Source: Gammaproteobacteria bacterium
GTDB taxonomy: Bacteria > Pseudomonadota > Gammaproteobacteria > Burkholderiales > Burkholderiaceae_C
DNA length: 64,000 bases
NCBI GenBank assembly: GCA_018828125.1
Contig: JAHJWB010000021.1
Location: 62,001 to 126,000, forward strand
Direction of reading: 5' to 3'
The notes below the pieces were generated by a model. It worked only from the letters and a program-made list of their open reading frames with translations. It was not told the origin of the DNA and ran no database searches. A program made the position numbers and the translations under genes. Numbering within the stretch: the first letter of the stretch is position 1; each line of letters opens with the position of its first letter. Shown piece by piece: positions 52,273-60,846 of this stretch.

Positions 52273-53241
52273 TCAATCGAGTTTTACGCCCACCTTGGTG
52301 ATCACACGGCCCCACTTTTCGCGTTCGGCGCGCGCAAAGCTGCCCATCTGTGCGGGTGTGCCGGGCAGGGGCTCCACTCCCAGGGCCTGCAGGCGGGCCT
52401 TGGTGCGGGTGTCGGCCAGGGCGGTCTGCAGCGCTTTGCTGAAGTTCGCCACGGCGTCCGCCGAGGTGCCGGTGGGGGCTACCAGCCCCTGCCATGCAAA
52501 CCCTTCAAAACCCTGCAGGCCTTGTTCTGAAATGGTGGCTACATCGGGCATGGTGGCCACGCGCTGCGGGCTGGCCACGCCAATGGCCTTGACCTTGCCA
52601 CCATTGAGGAACGGGTAGACCGTGGCACTGTCGATCCACATCGCGGGCACCTGGCCGCCGATCACGTCCTGAATGGCGGGGGCCGCGCCCCGGTAAGGCA
52701 CGTGGGTCAGCTTGAGCCCGCTCTGCTCGCGAAACAGCTCGCCCACCAGGTGGTGCGGGCTGCCCGGACCGGCCGATGCCCAATTCACGCCATCGGGCAT
52801 CCCCTTGGCCCAGGCCATGAACTCCTTGAGGTTCTTGGCAGGCACGTTGTTGGACACCACCAAAAACATGGGGAACCGCACCAGCAGGCCCACAGGCTGA
52901 AAGTCTTTTTCGGCGTTGTAGCTGAGCTTGCTGAACAAAAACGGGTTGGCTGCCAGTGTGGCGAAGTCGGCCGAGAAAATCAGATTGCCAAAGTCTTTGT
53001 TGCGCGCGCTGTATTCGGCGGCAATGTTGGTGCCCGCGCCGGGCTTGTTGGTGATGATGATGGGGCGGCCCAGCGTGGCCGACATCGACTCTGCAATCGT
53101 GCGCGCCACGATGTCCGAGCCGCCGCCAGCGGCATAGCCCACCACCCATTCGAGCGGTTTGGTGTCCTGCGCGTGGGCCAGGGGAAGGGTGGTGGCGAGC
53201 GCCAGACCGGCAAGGGTGGCGAGAAAGTGTTTGCGCAACAT
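52273..53241 (-). CDS. Bug-family tripartite tricarboxylate receptor
   Basis: The protein has 322 residues from the ATG with GGAGACAA upstream. The signal peptide is LATLAGLALATTLPLAHAQ|D. Motifs are LEWVVGYAAGGGSDIVARTI, IIITNKPGAGTNIAAEYSAR, GPGSPHHLVGELFREQSG, HVPYRGAAPAIQDVIGGQVP. It is the last gene of the MBL-hydroxylase-DUF2783 operon, so it probably binds the aromatic acid or related compound degraded by that operon. This is inference. Confidence 0.92.
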   Translation of the reverse strand: MLRKHFLATLAGLALATTLPLAHAQDTKPLEWVVGYAAGGGSDIVARTIAESMSATLGRPIIITNKPGAGTNIAAEYSARNKDFGNLIFSADFATLAANPFLFSKLSYNAEKDFQPVGLLVRFPMFLVVSNNVPAKNLKEFMAWAKGMPDGVNWASAGPGSPHHLVGELFREQSGLKLTHVPYRGAAPAIQDVIGGQVPAMWIDSATVYPFLNGGKVKAIGVASPQRVATMPDVATISEQGLQGFEGFAWQGLVAPTGTSADAVANFSKALQTALADTRTKARLQALGVEPLPGTPAQMGSFARAEREKWGRVITKVGVKLD

Positions 53242-53368
53242 GGTGGGTTGTCTCCGGTGGTTGTAGTGAAGGTCGAATAAAGGCAAAGAGGGGCCTTGCA
53301 CCGTCTGCGCGGTGCTGGGGCCCTTGCGGCTGGAATAGAAAACAGGGCGGTCCCGCGCGCGCTGGGGC

Positions 53369-53632
53369 TCAGGCCGTTGCGTGGCTCGGCACCACGGGGG
53401 TGATGGCCTGGTGTTCCACCGCCGCCGCGCGTGCGGTGCTGTGCTGCGGGTTGCCCCGCGCCAGTTGCAGTGCATGCAGCAGCGTCGTCTGGTCGCCGAT
53501 GTGGTTGGCCAGCAGCAGCACCAGGCGCGCGTTCATGGCGTGGCTCTCGGGCGTGGTCAGGCCTTGGTGCGCCGTGATCAGTGCTTCATAAAAATCGTCG
53601 CAGGCCTGCAGGTGGGGCTGGGTGTTCAGCAT
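53369..53632 (-). CDS. DUF2783 domain protein
   Basis: The protein has 87 residues with AAGGAAC upstream. It is a helical protein (DDFYEALITAHQGLTTPESH, AMNARLVLLLANHIGDQTTL) that matches the small DUF2783 family. These genes regularly follow FAD-dependent aromatic hydroxylases, as here. The role is unknown, possibly an accessory subunit. Confidence 0.82.
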   Translation of the reverse strand: MLNTQPHLQACDDFYEALITAHQGLTTPESHAMNARLVLLLANHIGDQTTLLHALQLARGNPQHSTARAAAVEHQAITPVVPSHATA

Positions 53633-53656
53633 GTTGGGTTCCTTGTCTGAGGCCGC

Positions 53657-55309
53657 TCACGGGGCGGTTGCTTTGGCACGGGCCAGGGCCGCACGCATGG
53701 CCTGTTCGGTGGGTGTGCGCCAGCGCGCACACACATGCTGGTCCGGCCGCACCAGGTACGCCGTGCCCGGCAGCGCGTCAAGCCGCTGCGTCGCCAGCGC
53801 CTGGGCGTCGATCACGTCCAGCCCGATCTGCAGCACCTGCACATGGGGCAGTGCGCCAGCCCAGGTGGGCGCAGGGCCAAACACCAGCAGCGTGAACTCC
53901 ACCCCCAGTTCGCGCAGCAGCCAGGTCGGCTGGCCTTGTTTCGTCAACGGCGCATCGAGCAGCACCGCACCGGGCACCTGGGTGCCCACAAAGCTGTCCG
54001 TGTCCGGCGTGTTCAGTGGCGACTGGTGCAGCGTGGCTGGCACCGACAGGCGCCCGCTGTTGACGATGCGCCGCGCAAAGACATGCTCGCGCGCCAGGTG
54101 CAGCGAGGCATCGCGGAACAGGCGGCTGATCTCACTCTTGGGCGTGATGAAGTCGGTGGCGCGCGTGGAGTTGCACAGGTTCTCATCGGCCGCGTATTCG
54201 CGCTCGGGGCCATAGGTCGCCAGCAGGGCAGCGCTGGCGCGGCCCTTGAGCACCCAGTCCAGCTTCCACGCCAGGTTCTCTGCATCCTGCACACCGCTGT
54301 TGGCGCCGCGTGCGCCAAAGGGCGACACACCGTGCGCGCTGTCACCCGCAAACACCACGCGGCCGTGCTCAAAGCGGTCCATGCGCAGGCAGGCAAAGGT
54401 GTAGACGCTGGCCCAGTCCAGCTCAAATTGCGCATCTGCACCCAGCAACGCCTTCACGCGCGGGATGATGTTTTCGGGCTTTTTCTCTTCCTCGGGGTCG
54501 GCATCCCAGCCCAGCTGGAAGTCGATGCGCCACACGTTGTCGGGCTGGCGGTGCAGCAGCACGCTTTGGCCCGGATGGAAAGGCGGGTCGAACCAGAACC
54601 AGCGTTCTGTCGGAAACTCCGTGGCGCCTTGCAGCTTCACATCGGCAATCAGAAAACGGTCCTGAAAAATGCGGCCCTTGCTCTCCAGCCCCATCATCTG
54701 GCGCATGGGCGAGCGCGACCCATCGCAGGCCGTCACCCACTGCGCATCGATCTGATAAGGGCCGTCGGGTGTGTCGACGCTGAGCAACGCACCATCGTCT
54801 CGCGCGGCCACCGCCGTCACCTTGTTGTGCCAGCGGATGTCGATGCCCGGCAGCTGCAGCGCACGCTCCACCAGGTAGGCCTCGGCGTAGTACTGCTGCA
54901 GGTTGATGAAGGCCGGGCGCTCGTGGCCCGCTTCGGGCAGCAGGTTGAACTCGTACAGCTGCTCGTCCTTGAGGAACACCTTGCCCACGTTCCACGACAC
55001 ACCCTTGTCCACCATGCGCTGGCCTACGCCCAGGCGGTCCCAGATTTCGAGCGTGCGCTTGGCAAAGCAAATGGCGCGCGAGCCGATGGAGAGCTTGTGG
55101 TCGTTGTCCAGCACCACCACCCGCTGCCCGCGCTGGGCCAGGTCGATGGCGAGCGACAGGCCCACAGGGCCCGCACCCACGATCACGATGGGGTGCTGCG
55201 CGGGCGTGGCGCAGTCCTGGTCGGGCGAGCGCACGTAGCCGAAGTCCAGGGCCTGCACCTCGGCGCCACTGGCGTGGAAGGCCTCTGGGGGGATGTCTCT
55301 GGGGTTCAT
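53657..55309 (-). CDS. FAD-dependent aromatic hydroxylase (MhpA/PheA/TfdB type)
   Basis: The protein has 550 residues. The FAD motifs of class A flavoprotein monooxygenases are all visible: GxGxxG (VIVGAGPVGLSLAIDLAQRG, ~43-60), the DG motif (TACDGSRSPMRQMMG) and the GD motif (VVFAGDSAHGVSPFGARG, then ANSGVQDAENLAWKL). The C-terminal thioredoxin-like domain is present. It hydroxylates phenolic or aromatic substrates with NAD(P)H. It is the second gene of a four-gene operon; IclR is divergent. The exact substrate is unknown. Confidence 0.9.
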   Translation of the reverse strand: MNPRDIPPEAFHASGAEVQALDFGYVRSPDQDCATPAQHPIVIVGAGPVGLSLAIDLAQRGQRVVVLDNDHKLSIGSRAICFAKRTLEIWDRLGVGQRMVDKGVSWNVGKVFLKDEQLYEFNLLPEAGHERPAFINLQQYYAEAYLVERALQLPGIDIRWHNKVTAVAARDDGALLSVDTPDGPYQIDAQWVTACDGSRSPMRQMMGLESKGRIFQDRFLIADVKLQGATEFPTERWFWFDPPFHPGQSVLLHRQPDNVWRIDFQLGWDADPEEEKKPENIIPRVKALLGADAQFELDWASVYTFACLRMDRFEHGRVVFAGDSAHGVSPFGARGANSGVQDAENLAWKLDWVLKGRASAALLATYGPEREYAADENLCNSTRATDFITPKSEISRLFRDASLHLAREHVFARRIVNSGRLSVPATLHQSPLNTPDTDSFVGTQVPGAVLLDAPLTKQGQPTWLLRELGVEFTLLVFGPAPTWAGALPHVQVLQIGLDVIDAQALATQRLDALPGTAYLVRPDQHVCARWRTPTEQAMRAALARAKATAP

Positions 55310-55393
55310 GGGTTCTACGACCTCTATACGTGTGTTTGACAGTTGCCTGTTTGAGGACAGACCTTTGCAACTGGCGCGTCCTAAGCGGCGTGC

Positions 55394-55492
55394 AGCCGAG
55401 CAAGGGCCGCCCCGCAGCGAGGGCTGCGTCCCCCTTCCCGAATCGCGCAGCGGTTCGAGAGAAGGGGGAAGGCGCGCAGCGCCTCAGGGGGA
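55394..55492 (-). repeat. Post-stop GC-rich repeat module (family 2)
   Basis: On the minus strand, 10 bp after the MBL stop: ATCCCCCTGAGGCGCTGCGC, CTTCCCCCTTCTCTCGAACC, GCTGCGCGATTCGGGAAGGG, then GCTGCGGGGCGGCCCTTGCT. It is nearly identical in order to 19465-19579. Confidence 0.75.
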
Positions 55493-55502
55493 TGTTCCCT
55501 AT

Positions 55503-56462
55503 TCAACCTTCCAAAGCCTTCCACATTTGGATGTCACGCTCGGCGGTCCAGATGCGCGGGTCAGGGTACTGCGTGGCCTCGTCGTAGGCGCGGGTTACGT
55601 CAAACGGCATGCAGTGGTTGAAGATCACCCAGTGGCCGTACTTGGGTTGCAGCTTGGCGAATGTGGCTTCGTAGACCTTGCGCAGGTCTTCGCCTTTCGC
55701 AGCGCTGGCCTTCACGCTCTCGTACAAGTCGCTGATGAAGGCGCGTGTGCCTGCCAGCCCCGCCTGCACCTGCTCGGGCGTCTGGAGTGCAGCACCACGG
55801 CCGGGCACCAGCTTCTCGGGCTTCAGGGCAGCCAGGTTGTCCAGCGTCTGCGGCCAGTCCTTGAAGTACGCATCGCCCGCATACGGCGTGGCGTCGAACT
55901 CCACCAGGTCGCCGCTGAACAGAATTTTTTCCTGCGGCAGCCAGGCCACCGTGTCGCCCTTGGTGTGGCCCCGGCCCAGCTGCAGGATCTGCACCTCCAG
56001 CTTGCCCAGCCACAGGGTCATCTTCTTGTTGAAGGTCATCGTGGGCCAGGTCAGCCCATCGGGCACGCTTTCCACGTTCTGGAACAGACGCGGAAAGCGG
56101 CCAATCTCGCTGTCCTTGTCGAACTGGCCGCGCTCCACGATCAGGTCGCGCGTGTCTTCGCTGGCAATGATGTGCTCGGCGCCGTAGGCGCTCGCGCCCA
56201 GCACGCGCACCGCGTGGTAGTGCGAGAGCAGCACGTACTTGATGGGCTTGTCCGTCACCTCGCGGATGCGGCGGATCACGTCCTGCGCCATCACGGGAGT
56301 GGCTTGGGTGTCGATGACCATCACCGCGTCGTCGCCAATGATGATGCCGGTGTTGGGGTCGCCCTCGGCCGTGTAGGCATAGGCGTGGTCGGAGAGCTTG
56401 TCGAAGCTGACCTTCTTCACTTCGAGGTCGGCGGCGGAGGCAAAGGTTTTGACGGTGCTCAT
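55503..56462 (-). CDS. MBL-fold metallo-hydrolase with altered metal motif
   Basis: The protein has 319 residues. The metallo-beta-lactamase fold is clear (IIIGDDAVMVIDTQATPVMA, QLGRGHTKGDTVAWLPQEKI, LFSGDLVE, HWVIFNHCMPFD). The canonical HxHxDH is here H81-Y-H83-A-V85-R86: the Asp and the third His are replaced by Val and Arg. The later His and Asp ligands are present, so one metal site may be lost. It is the first gene of the aromatic operon and may act on a lactone or thioester. There is no strong ribosome site. Confidence 0.85.
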   Translation of the reverse strand: MSTVKTFASAADLEVKKVSFDKLSDHAYAYTAEGDPNTGIIIGDDAVMVIDTQATPVMAQDVIRRIREVTDKPIKYVLLSHYHAVRVLGASAYGAEHIIASEDTRDLIVERGQFDKDSEIGRFPRLFQNVESVPDGLTWPTMTFNKKMTLWLGKLEVQILQLGRGHTKGDTVAWLPQEKILFSGDLVEFDATPYAGDAYFKDWPQTLDNLAALKPEKLVPGRGAALQTPEQVQAGLAGTRAFISDLYESVKASAAKGEDLRKVYEATFAKLQPKYGHWVIFNHCMPFDVTRAYDEATQYPDPRIWTAERDIQMWKALEG

Positions 56463-56483
56463 GGTGGTGATTTGTTAATGGTG

Positions 56484-56547
56484 AATGCGTTTATCTAAAC
56501 GGAATGTGCTGATGTTAGGCAAGAAATTCGTTCATGTCTAACGCATT
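56484..56547. promoter_or_regulatory. Candidate IclR operator region
   Basis: The 140-bp MBL/IclR divergent spacer is AT-rich. AATGCGTT (56484-56491) is inverted at AACGCATT (56540-56547), and GTTAG (56514-56518) at CTAAC (56538-56542). They are plausible IclR sites near both promoters. Confidence 0.4.
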
Positions 56548-56604
56548 TGTTTAGGTGTAAACCCGAAGGGCGTGTAGATGCTGCGCTGCGTGGACAATCG
56601 CCCC

Positions 56605-57414
56605 ATGCCCACGACGACCCCCGACCTGCCCCCCGCCGACGACGAAGACACGCCCCGCAGCCCGCGCGGCATCCAGAGCGTGGAGGTGGGCGGCCAGCTG
56701 CTGAAGGTGCTGGCGCGCACCGGCCGCCGCATGGCCCTCAAGGACCTGGCCCGCGCGGCCGACATGACGGCTGCCAAGGCCCATCCCTATCTGGTGAGCT
56801 TTGGCAAGCTGGGTCTGGTGGAGCAGGACGCCGTGAGCGGCCACTACGGCCTGGGCCCCCTGGCCATGCAACTGGGCCTGATCAGCCTGCAGCAGGTGGA
56901 CCCGGTGCGCCTGGCCATTGCCGAGCTGCCTGCGCTGGCCCAGCGCATCGGCTACACCGTGTCGGCCTCGGTCTGGGGCGACATCGGCCCTGTCATCATC
57001 CGCGTCGAAGAAGGCCCCACCGCTGTGTATGTGGCCATGCGCCATGGCACCACGGCCTCGGTGCGGCACACGGCCACCGGCAAGGTGTTTGCGGCTTTTG
57101 GCCCGCGCGAGCGCGCTGCTGCTGCCTTGGCGGCTGAGGGGTTTGCGGGCGCGCTGGACGAGCCCGCATTTGCGGCCGAACTGGAGGCTGTGCGCCAGCA
57201 CCAGATCAGCGCGGTGACCGACCAGCTCCTGCCCGGCATCAGCGCGCTGGCCACGCCGGTGTTTGACGGGTTTGGGCAGCTGGTGCTGTGCATCGCCGTG
57301 ATCGGCCCCAGTGCGACGCTGCAGACCGGGCCTGCGAGCCCGGCGGCGCAGCACCTGCGCGAGGCGGCGCGGAGCTTGTCGCAGCGCCTGGGGGCGCCAG
57401 TCGCCCCCGTGTAA
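56605..57414 (+). CDS. IclR-family transcriptional regulator
   Basis: The protein has 269 residues from 56605; an ATG 27 bp upstream is in frame. The N-terminal winged helix (GIQSVEVGGQLLKVLARTGR, MALKDLARAADMTAAKAHPY) is followed by the effector domain (LAQRIGYTVSASVWGDIGPV, HGTTASVRHTATGKVFAAFG, ALATPVFDGFGQLVLCIAVI). It is divergent from the MBL-hydroxylase operon, which it probably controls in response to an aromatic metabolite. Confidence 0.9.
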   Translation: MPTTTPDLPPADDEDTPRSPRGIQSVEVGGQLLKVLARTGRRMALKDLARAADMTAAKAHPYLVSFGKLGLVEQDAVSGHYGLGPLAMQLGLISLQQVDPVRLAIAELPALAQRIGYTVSASVWGDIGPVIIRVEEGPTAVYVAMRHGTTASVRHTATGKVFAAFGPRERAAAALAAEGFAGALDEPAFAAELEAVRQHQISAVTDQLLPGISALATPVFDGFGQLVLCIAVIGPSATLQTGPASPAAQHLREAARSLSQRLGAPVAPV

Positions 57415-57426
57415 TCAGTTGGGCGA

Positions 57427-58767
57427 TCAGCCCGCTGCGCGCCCCAGTGCCTGGTCCACATCCCACAAGATGTCGTCCAGATCCTCAATACCCACCGACA
57501 GCCGAACCATGTCCGCGCTCACGCCGGCCCGGGCCAGTTCTTCTTCGCTCAGCTGGCGGTGCGTGGTCGATGCGGGGTGGATCACCAGCGTCTTGGCGTC
57601 GCCGATGTTGGCCAGGTGGCTCAAAAACTCGCAGGCGTCGATGAACTTCTCACCCGCCGCAGCGCCCCCCTTCACGCCAAACGTGAGGATGCCCGAGGCA
57701 CCCGGAGCGCCGTCCACCGCGCGGAACTGCTTTTGCGCCAGGTCGTAGTACGGCGAATCCGGCAGACCGGGGTAGTTGACCCATGCCACCTGCGGGTGGC
57801 TTTGCAGAAACTTCGCCACGGCCAGCGCATTGCGGCAGTGCTCGCGCATGCGCAGGTGCAGGGTTTCGGCGCCCTGCAGCAGCTGCCACGCGTTCATGGG
57901 CGAGAGCACGCCGCCAAAGGTGCGGTTGACCTCCATGCGCGCTTTCATGGTGTAGCCAAAGTCGCCAAACGTCTCATAGAACTTCACGCCGTGGTAGGCG
58001 CGGCTGGGCTCCACCATCTCGGGGAACTTGCCGTTGTCCCAGGGGAACTTGCCGCCTTCCACCACCATGCCGCCCATGGTGGTGCCGTGGCCGCCGATGT
58101 ATTTGGTGGCGCTGTGCACCACGATGTCCGCGCCCAGGGCCAGCGGGTTGCACAGGTAGGGGCTGGCCACCGTGTTGTCGATGATGAGCGGCACACCGTG
58201 CGCATGCGCCACCTCGGCCACGGCTGCGATGTCGAGCACGTTGACCAGCGGGTTGCCGATGGTCTCGCCATACACGGCGCGGGTGTTGGGGCGCATGGCG
58301 CGCGCAAAGTTTTCTGGGTCGGCCGGGTCCACAAAGGTGGTCTCTATCCCTAAGCGGCTAAAGCCCACGCCCAGCTGCCCCACCGTGCCGCCATACAGCG
58401 TGCTCGCCGCCACGATGTGGTCGCCGGTTTTCAAAATGGCCAGCAGCGCCGCCATCTGCGCGGCCATGCCACTGGCGCAGGCCAGCGCGGCACGACCGTT
58501 TTCGAGGCTGGCGATGCGCTCTTCGAACACCGCCACCGTGGGGTTGCTGATGCGGCTGTAGACATTGCCAAAGGTCTGCAGGTTGAACAGGCTGCTCGCG
58601 TGTTCGGCGTTGTCGAACACGAAGCTGGTCGTCTGGTGGATGGGCGTGGCGCGTGCGCCGGTCACGGGGTCGGGCTGGGCACCGGCATGGATGGCACGGG
58701 TGCCAAATCCGAAGTCGCGGTCGGCGCCGCTGGCTGCGGGGGTGCTGTTCGAGAGGGGCTCGGTCAT
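57427..58767 (-). CDS. metY: O-acetylhomoserine aminocarboxypropyltransferase (sulfhydrylase)
   Basis: The protein has 446 residues. This PLP enzyme of the Cys/Met metabolism class makes homocysteine from O-acetylhomoserine and sulfide. Motifs are SRISNPTVAVFEERIASLEN, ALACASGMAAQMAALLAILK, IIDNTVASPYLCNPLALGAD, and the PLP lysine in VHSATKYIGGHGTTMGG. The large central insertion is typical of MetY rather than MetB/MetC. It is convergent with the IclR gene, with a 12-bp gap. Confidence 0.93.
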   Translation of the reverse strand: MTEPLSNSTPAASGADRDFGFGTRAIHAGAQPDPVTGARATPIHQTTSFVFDNAEHASSLFNLQTFGNVYSRISNPTVAVFEERIASLENGRAALACASGMAAQMAALLAILKTGDHIVAASTLYGGTVGQLGVGFSRLGIETTFVDPADPENFARAMRPNTRAVYGETIGNPLVNVLDIAAVAEVAHAHGVPLIIDNTVASPYLCNPLALGADIVVHSATKYIGGHGTTMGGMVVEGGKFPWDNGKFPEMVEPSRAYHGVKFYETFGDFGYTMKARMEVNRTFGGVLSPMNAWQLLQGAETLHLRMREHCRNALAVAKFLQSHPQVAWVNYPGLPDSPYYDLAQKQFRAVDGAPGASGILTFGVKGGAAAGEKFIDACEFLSHLANIGDAKTLVIHPASTTHRQLSEEELARAGVSADMVRLSVGIEDLDDILWDVDQALGRAAG

Positions 58768-58814
58768 GGCAGTGGCGCAGACGCTGCGCGGTGGTATGGG
58801 TTGAAGATTTAAGC

Positions 58815-58862
58815 CAAATTGGCCTCTAGCGCTTATTTCATAAGCGCTAGTAGCTATTAATT
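58815..58862 (+). repeat. Dispersed palindromic repeat, copy
   Basis: CAAATTGGCCTCTAGCGCTT, ATTTCATAAGCGCTAGTAGC, TATTAA. It fills the spacer between metY and the CoA-binding protein gene and touches the latter's stop. Confidence 0.85.
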
Positions 58863-58864
58863 TG

Positions 58865-59380
58865 CTAGTAAGGCAGCTGTCGCAGGCGCTTGGCGCTGAT
58901 GACCTTGGTGTTCACACCCATCCAGCCCAGCCCGCCAAACAGCCGCGCGTGTTCGATCTTCACGCAGCGGTTCTGGATGACTTGCAGCCCGGCTGCTTCG
59001 GCCCGATGCCCGGCCGCCTCGTTGAACACACCCAGTTGCAGCCACAGGCACTTTGCACCGTTGGAAATCGCTTCGTCCGCCAGCGGTGGTATGTCCTCGC
59101 TTTTGCGAAAGCAGTCCACCATGTCGATCTTCTGCCCCTGCGCTGCCAGCGCGGCGGCCGCCTCGGTCACGCTGGCGTAGGCGGTTTCGCCGAGGATCTG
59201 CCCGCCTTCTCGTGCGACCAGCGGGTTGACCGGCACGATGCGATAACCATGCGCCTGCATGTACTTGGCCGCGAAGTAGCTGGGGCGGTGCCACTGCGGC
59301 GACAGGCCGACCACCGCGATGGTGCGGCAGTGCGTGAGCAGGTCACGCAGGGTGCTGATGGTGTCGGGGGTGTGGAGCAT
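58865..59380 (-). CDS. CoA-binding domain protein (YccU-like)
   Basis: The protein has 171 residues. A Rossmann-type CoA-binding fold is visible (CRTIAVVGLSPQWHRPSYFA, YRIVPVNPLVAREGGQILGE, DMVDCFRKSEDIPPLADEAI, CLWLQLGVFNEAAGHRAEAA). The Cys in QNRCVKIEHARLFGG is conserved. It is probably cytoplasmic; its biological role is unknown. It starts 12 bp after the end of the upstream zinc-ribbon gene. Confidence 0.88.
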   Translation of the reverse strand: MLHTPDTISTLRDLLTHCRTIAVVGLSPQWHRPSYFAAKYMQAHGYRIVPVNPLVAREGGQILGETAYASVTEAAAALAAQGQKIDMVDCFRKSEDIPPLADEAISNGAKCLWLQLGVFNEAAGHRAEAAGLQVIQNRCVKIEHARLFGGLGWMGVNTKVISAKRLRQLPY

Positions 59381-59392
59381 GGGGGCGATAGG

Positions 59393-60103
59393 CTACGAAA
59401 GGTGGGTGGGGGACGGGGCCGCTGGGTCAGGCGTGTGCGAGCGCTTGCGCCGCTGTGCCGAGCGCCGCCACAGAACGGCGGCCAGACAGCCTGCAGCGCC
59501 CAGCCCGATCCAGGCACACCACAGGGGCAGCTCGGCTGTCTGTGGGGCTGCCCTGACGCTTATCAGGATGGCTGCGCCGGTCATAAGGGCCCAAAAAAGG
59601 AACTTCCCGCTTGGTTGGTGCTGCCCCAATACAAAGTGACCTACGCCTTGCCCCGTGCCCCGCATAGATGGGCGAACAGCGACGAAGAACATCGCGGACA
59701 GAAGCGGTGGGATCAGGACGACAAACCAATTGCCGATGTGTTCCCTAATTTCGTGTAGTAGCGGAGTGGGAGTGGTGAACCAGAGCGCCGACAACATGCC
59801 CATGGCGACGCCTTGAAGTCCTAAAGGGAGCTGCGCGGGTTCTCGGTCGCGCTCCCATCGCAAGGCATTTGTGCACAGGGGGCAGGCTGGAACGTGCAGT
59901 TGGGGGGTGTACCAGCTGGCGTTGCTCGGAGAGACGGTGGTGGTCCAGCTCTCGAAGGATCCGCTACATGCGGGGCAACGGTAGCGGCCTTTGACTGGAT
60001 GAGCGCCAACATACAGATGGCTAGAGGTGGACAGCTCCAGGTCGCAGGCCGCGCAGATGGCGTTGGCATTGGCGAGCGGGCACCCACATTGTTGGCATTG
60101 CAT
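59393..60103 (-). CDS. Zinc-ribbon membrane protein, function unknown
   Basis: The protein has 236 residues. The N-terminus holds zinc-ribbon pairs (CQQCGCP, CAAC, CPAC, CPLC). About four hydrophobic segments follow (GLQGVAMGMLSALWFTTPTP, WFVVLIPPLLSAMFFVAV, FLFWALMTGAAILISV, LWCAWIGLGAAGCLAAVLW), then a basic tail. It resembles other zinc-ribbon membrane proteins of unknown role. It is likely in an operon with the CoA-binding protein gene. Confidence 0.7.
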   Translation of the reverse strand: MQCQQCGCPLANANAICAACDLELSTSSHLYVGAHPVKGRYRCPACSGSFESWTTTVSPSNASWYTPQLHVPACPLCTNALRWERDREPAQLPLGLQGVAMGMLSALWFTTPTPLLHEIREHIGNWFVVLIPPLLSAMFFVAVRPSMRGTGQGVGHFVLGQHQPSGKFLFWALMTGAAILISVRAAPQTAELPLWCAWIGLGAAGCLAAVLWRRSAQRRKRSHTPDPAAPSPTHLS

Positions 60104-60177
60104 GCCCGCATCTTAGATGCGCTTGCTGACGAGCCGAAGGCCCGTCGCGCACGGTGGCCGACGGTTTGATCGCTGGC

Positions 60178-60786
60178 TCAGGACTTGTACTTGATACTGC
60201 ACCCATACGGCTGCGTCGTCGCTGCCGAGATCGGCTTGCCAGCCAGCGCTTCGGTGAGCCCCACCTTCACATAGTTGGTGGCCTTCTCGATATCGGCCGG
60301 GCGGGCCGAGGGGATGCTGTCGATACCGCCCGCGTACACCAGTTGGCCCTGCGGGTTGACGATGTACATGTGGGGCGTGGTGCGTGCGCCGTAGCTCTTG
60401 CCCACGGTGCCTTCCTCGTCCATCAGTACGGCAGTGGGGGCGGCCCTGCGTTCGGTCTTCCAGGCCATCAGCTTGGCGGGCTCCAGGTAGTCGCTGCTGG
60501 CTTTTTCGGTGGAGTTGATGGCGAGCCACACCACACCTTTGCCGGTGGCGTCTTTTTGCGTGGCGGGCATATTGCCGCTGTCGTAGTGCTTGCGCACAAA
60601 GGGGCAACCGGGGTTCGTCCATTCCAGCACCACGTGTTTGCCCCGGTAGTCGGACAGCCGCACAGTTTTGCCCGTGGCGTCCTTGAGCGTGAAGTCCGGG
60701 GCAGGTTGGCCCACGGTGGCTGCAGCCTGGGCGCCCAGGGCAACCAGGGCGGCGGTGGCAATCAACGTACGGCGAAGCATCTTCAT
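60178..60786 (-). CDS. Periplasmic thioredoxin-fold redoxin (AhpC/TSA-like)
   Basis: The protein has 202 residues with AGGAGA upstream. The signal peptide is LIATAALVALGAQAA|A. The redoxin domain shows GQPAPDFTLKDATGKTVRLS, EWTNPGCPFVRKHYDSGNMP and ARTTPHMYIVNPQGQLVYAG. The CPFV motif has a single Cys where thioredoxins have CxxC; a second Cys is near the C-terminus (YGCSIKY). It is 60 bp after the dsbD stop on the same strand, so DsbD is its probable electron donor. Confidence 0.88.
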   Translation of the reverse strand: MKMLRRTLIATAALVALGAQAAATVGQPAPDFTLKDATGKTVRLSDYRGKHVVLEWTNPGCPFVRKHYDSGNMPATQKDATGKGVVWLAINSTEKASSDYLEPAKLMAWKTERRAAPTAVLMDEEGTVGKSYGARTTPHMYIVNPQGQLVYAGGIDSIPSARPADIEKATNYVKVGLTEALAGKPISAATTQPYGCSIKYKS

Positions 60787-60846
60787 GGCAAGCTCTCCTG
60801 AAGGGTCGGTGGTTGAAAAAAGAACGCGGGCGAAAGCTCTGTCTAT

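Noticed and set aside
53735..55339. A 534-codon open frame on the plus strand
   Set aside because: It is antisense to the FAD hydroxylase, whose FAD motifs are intact; composition is typical of a shadow frame.
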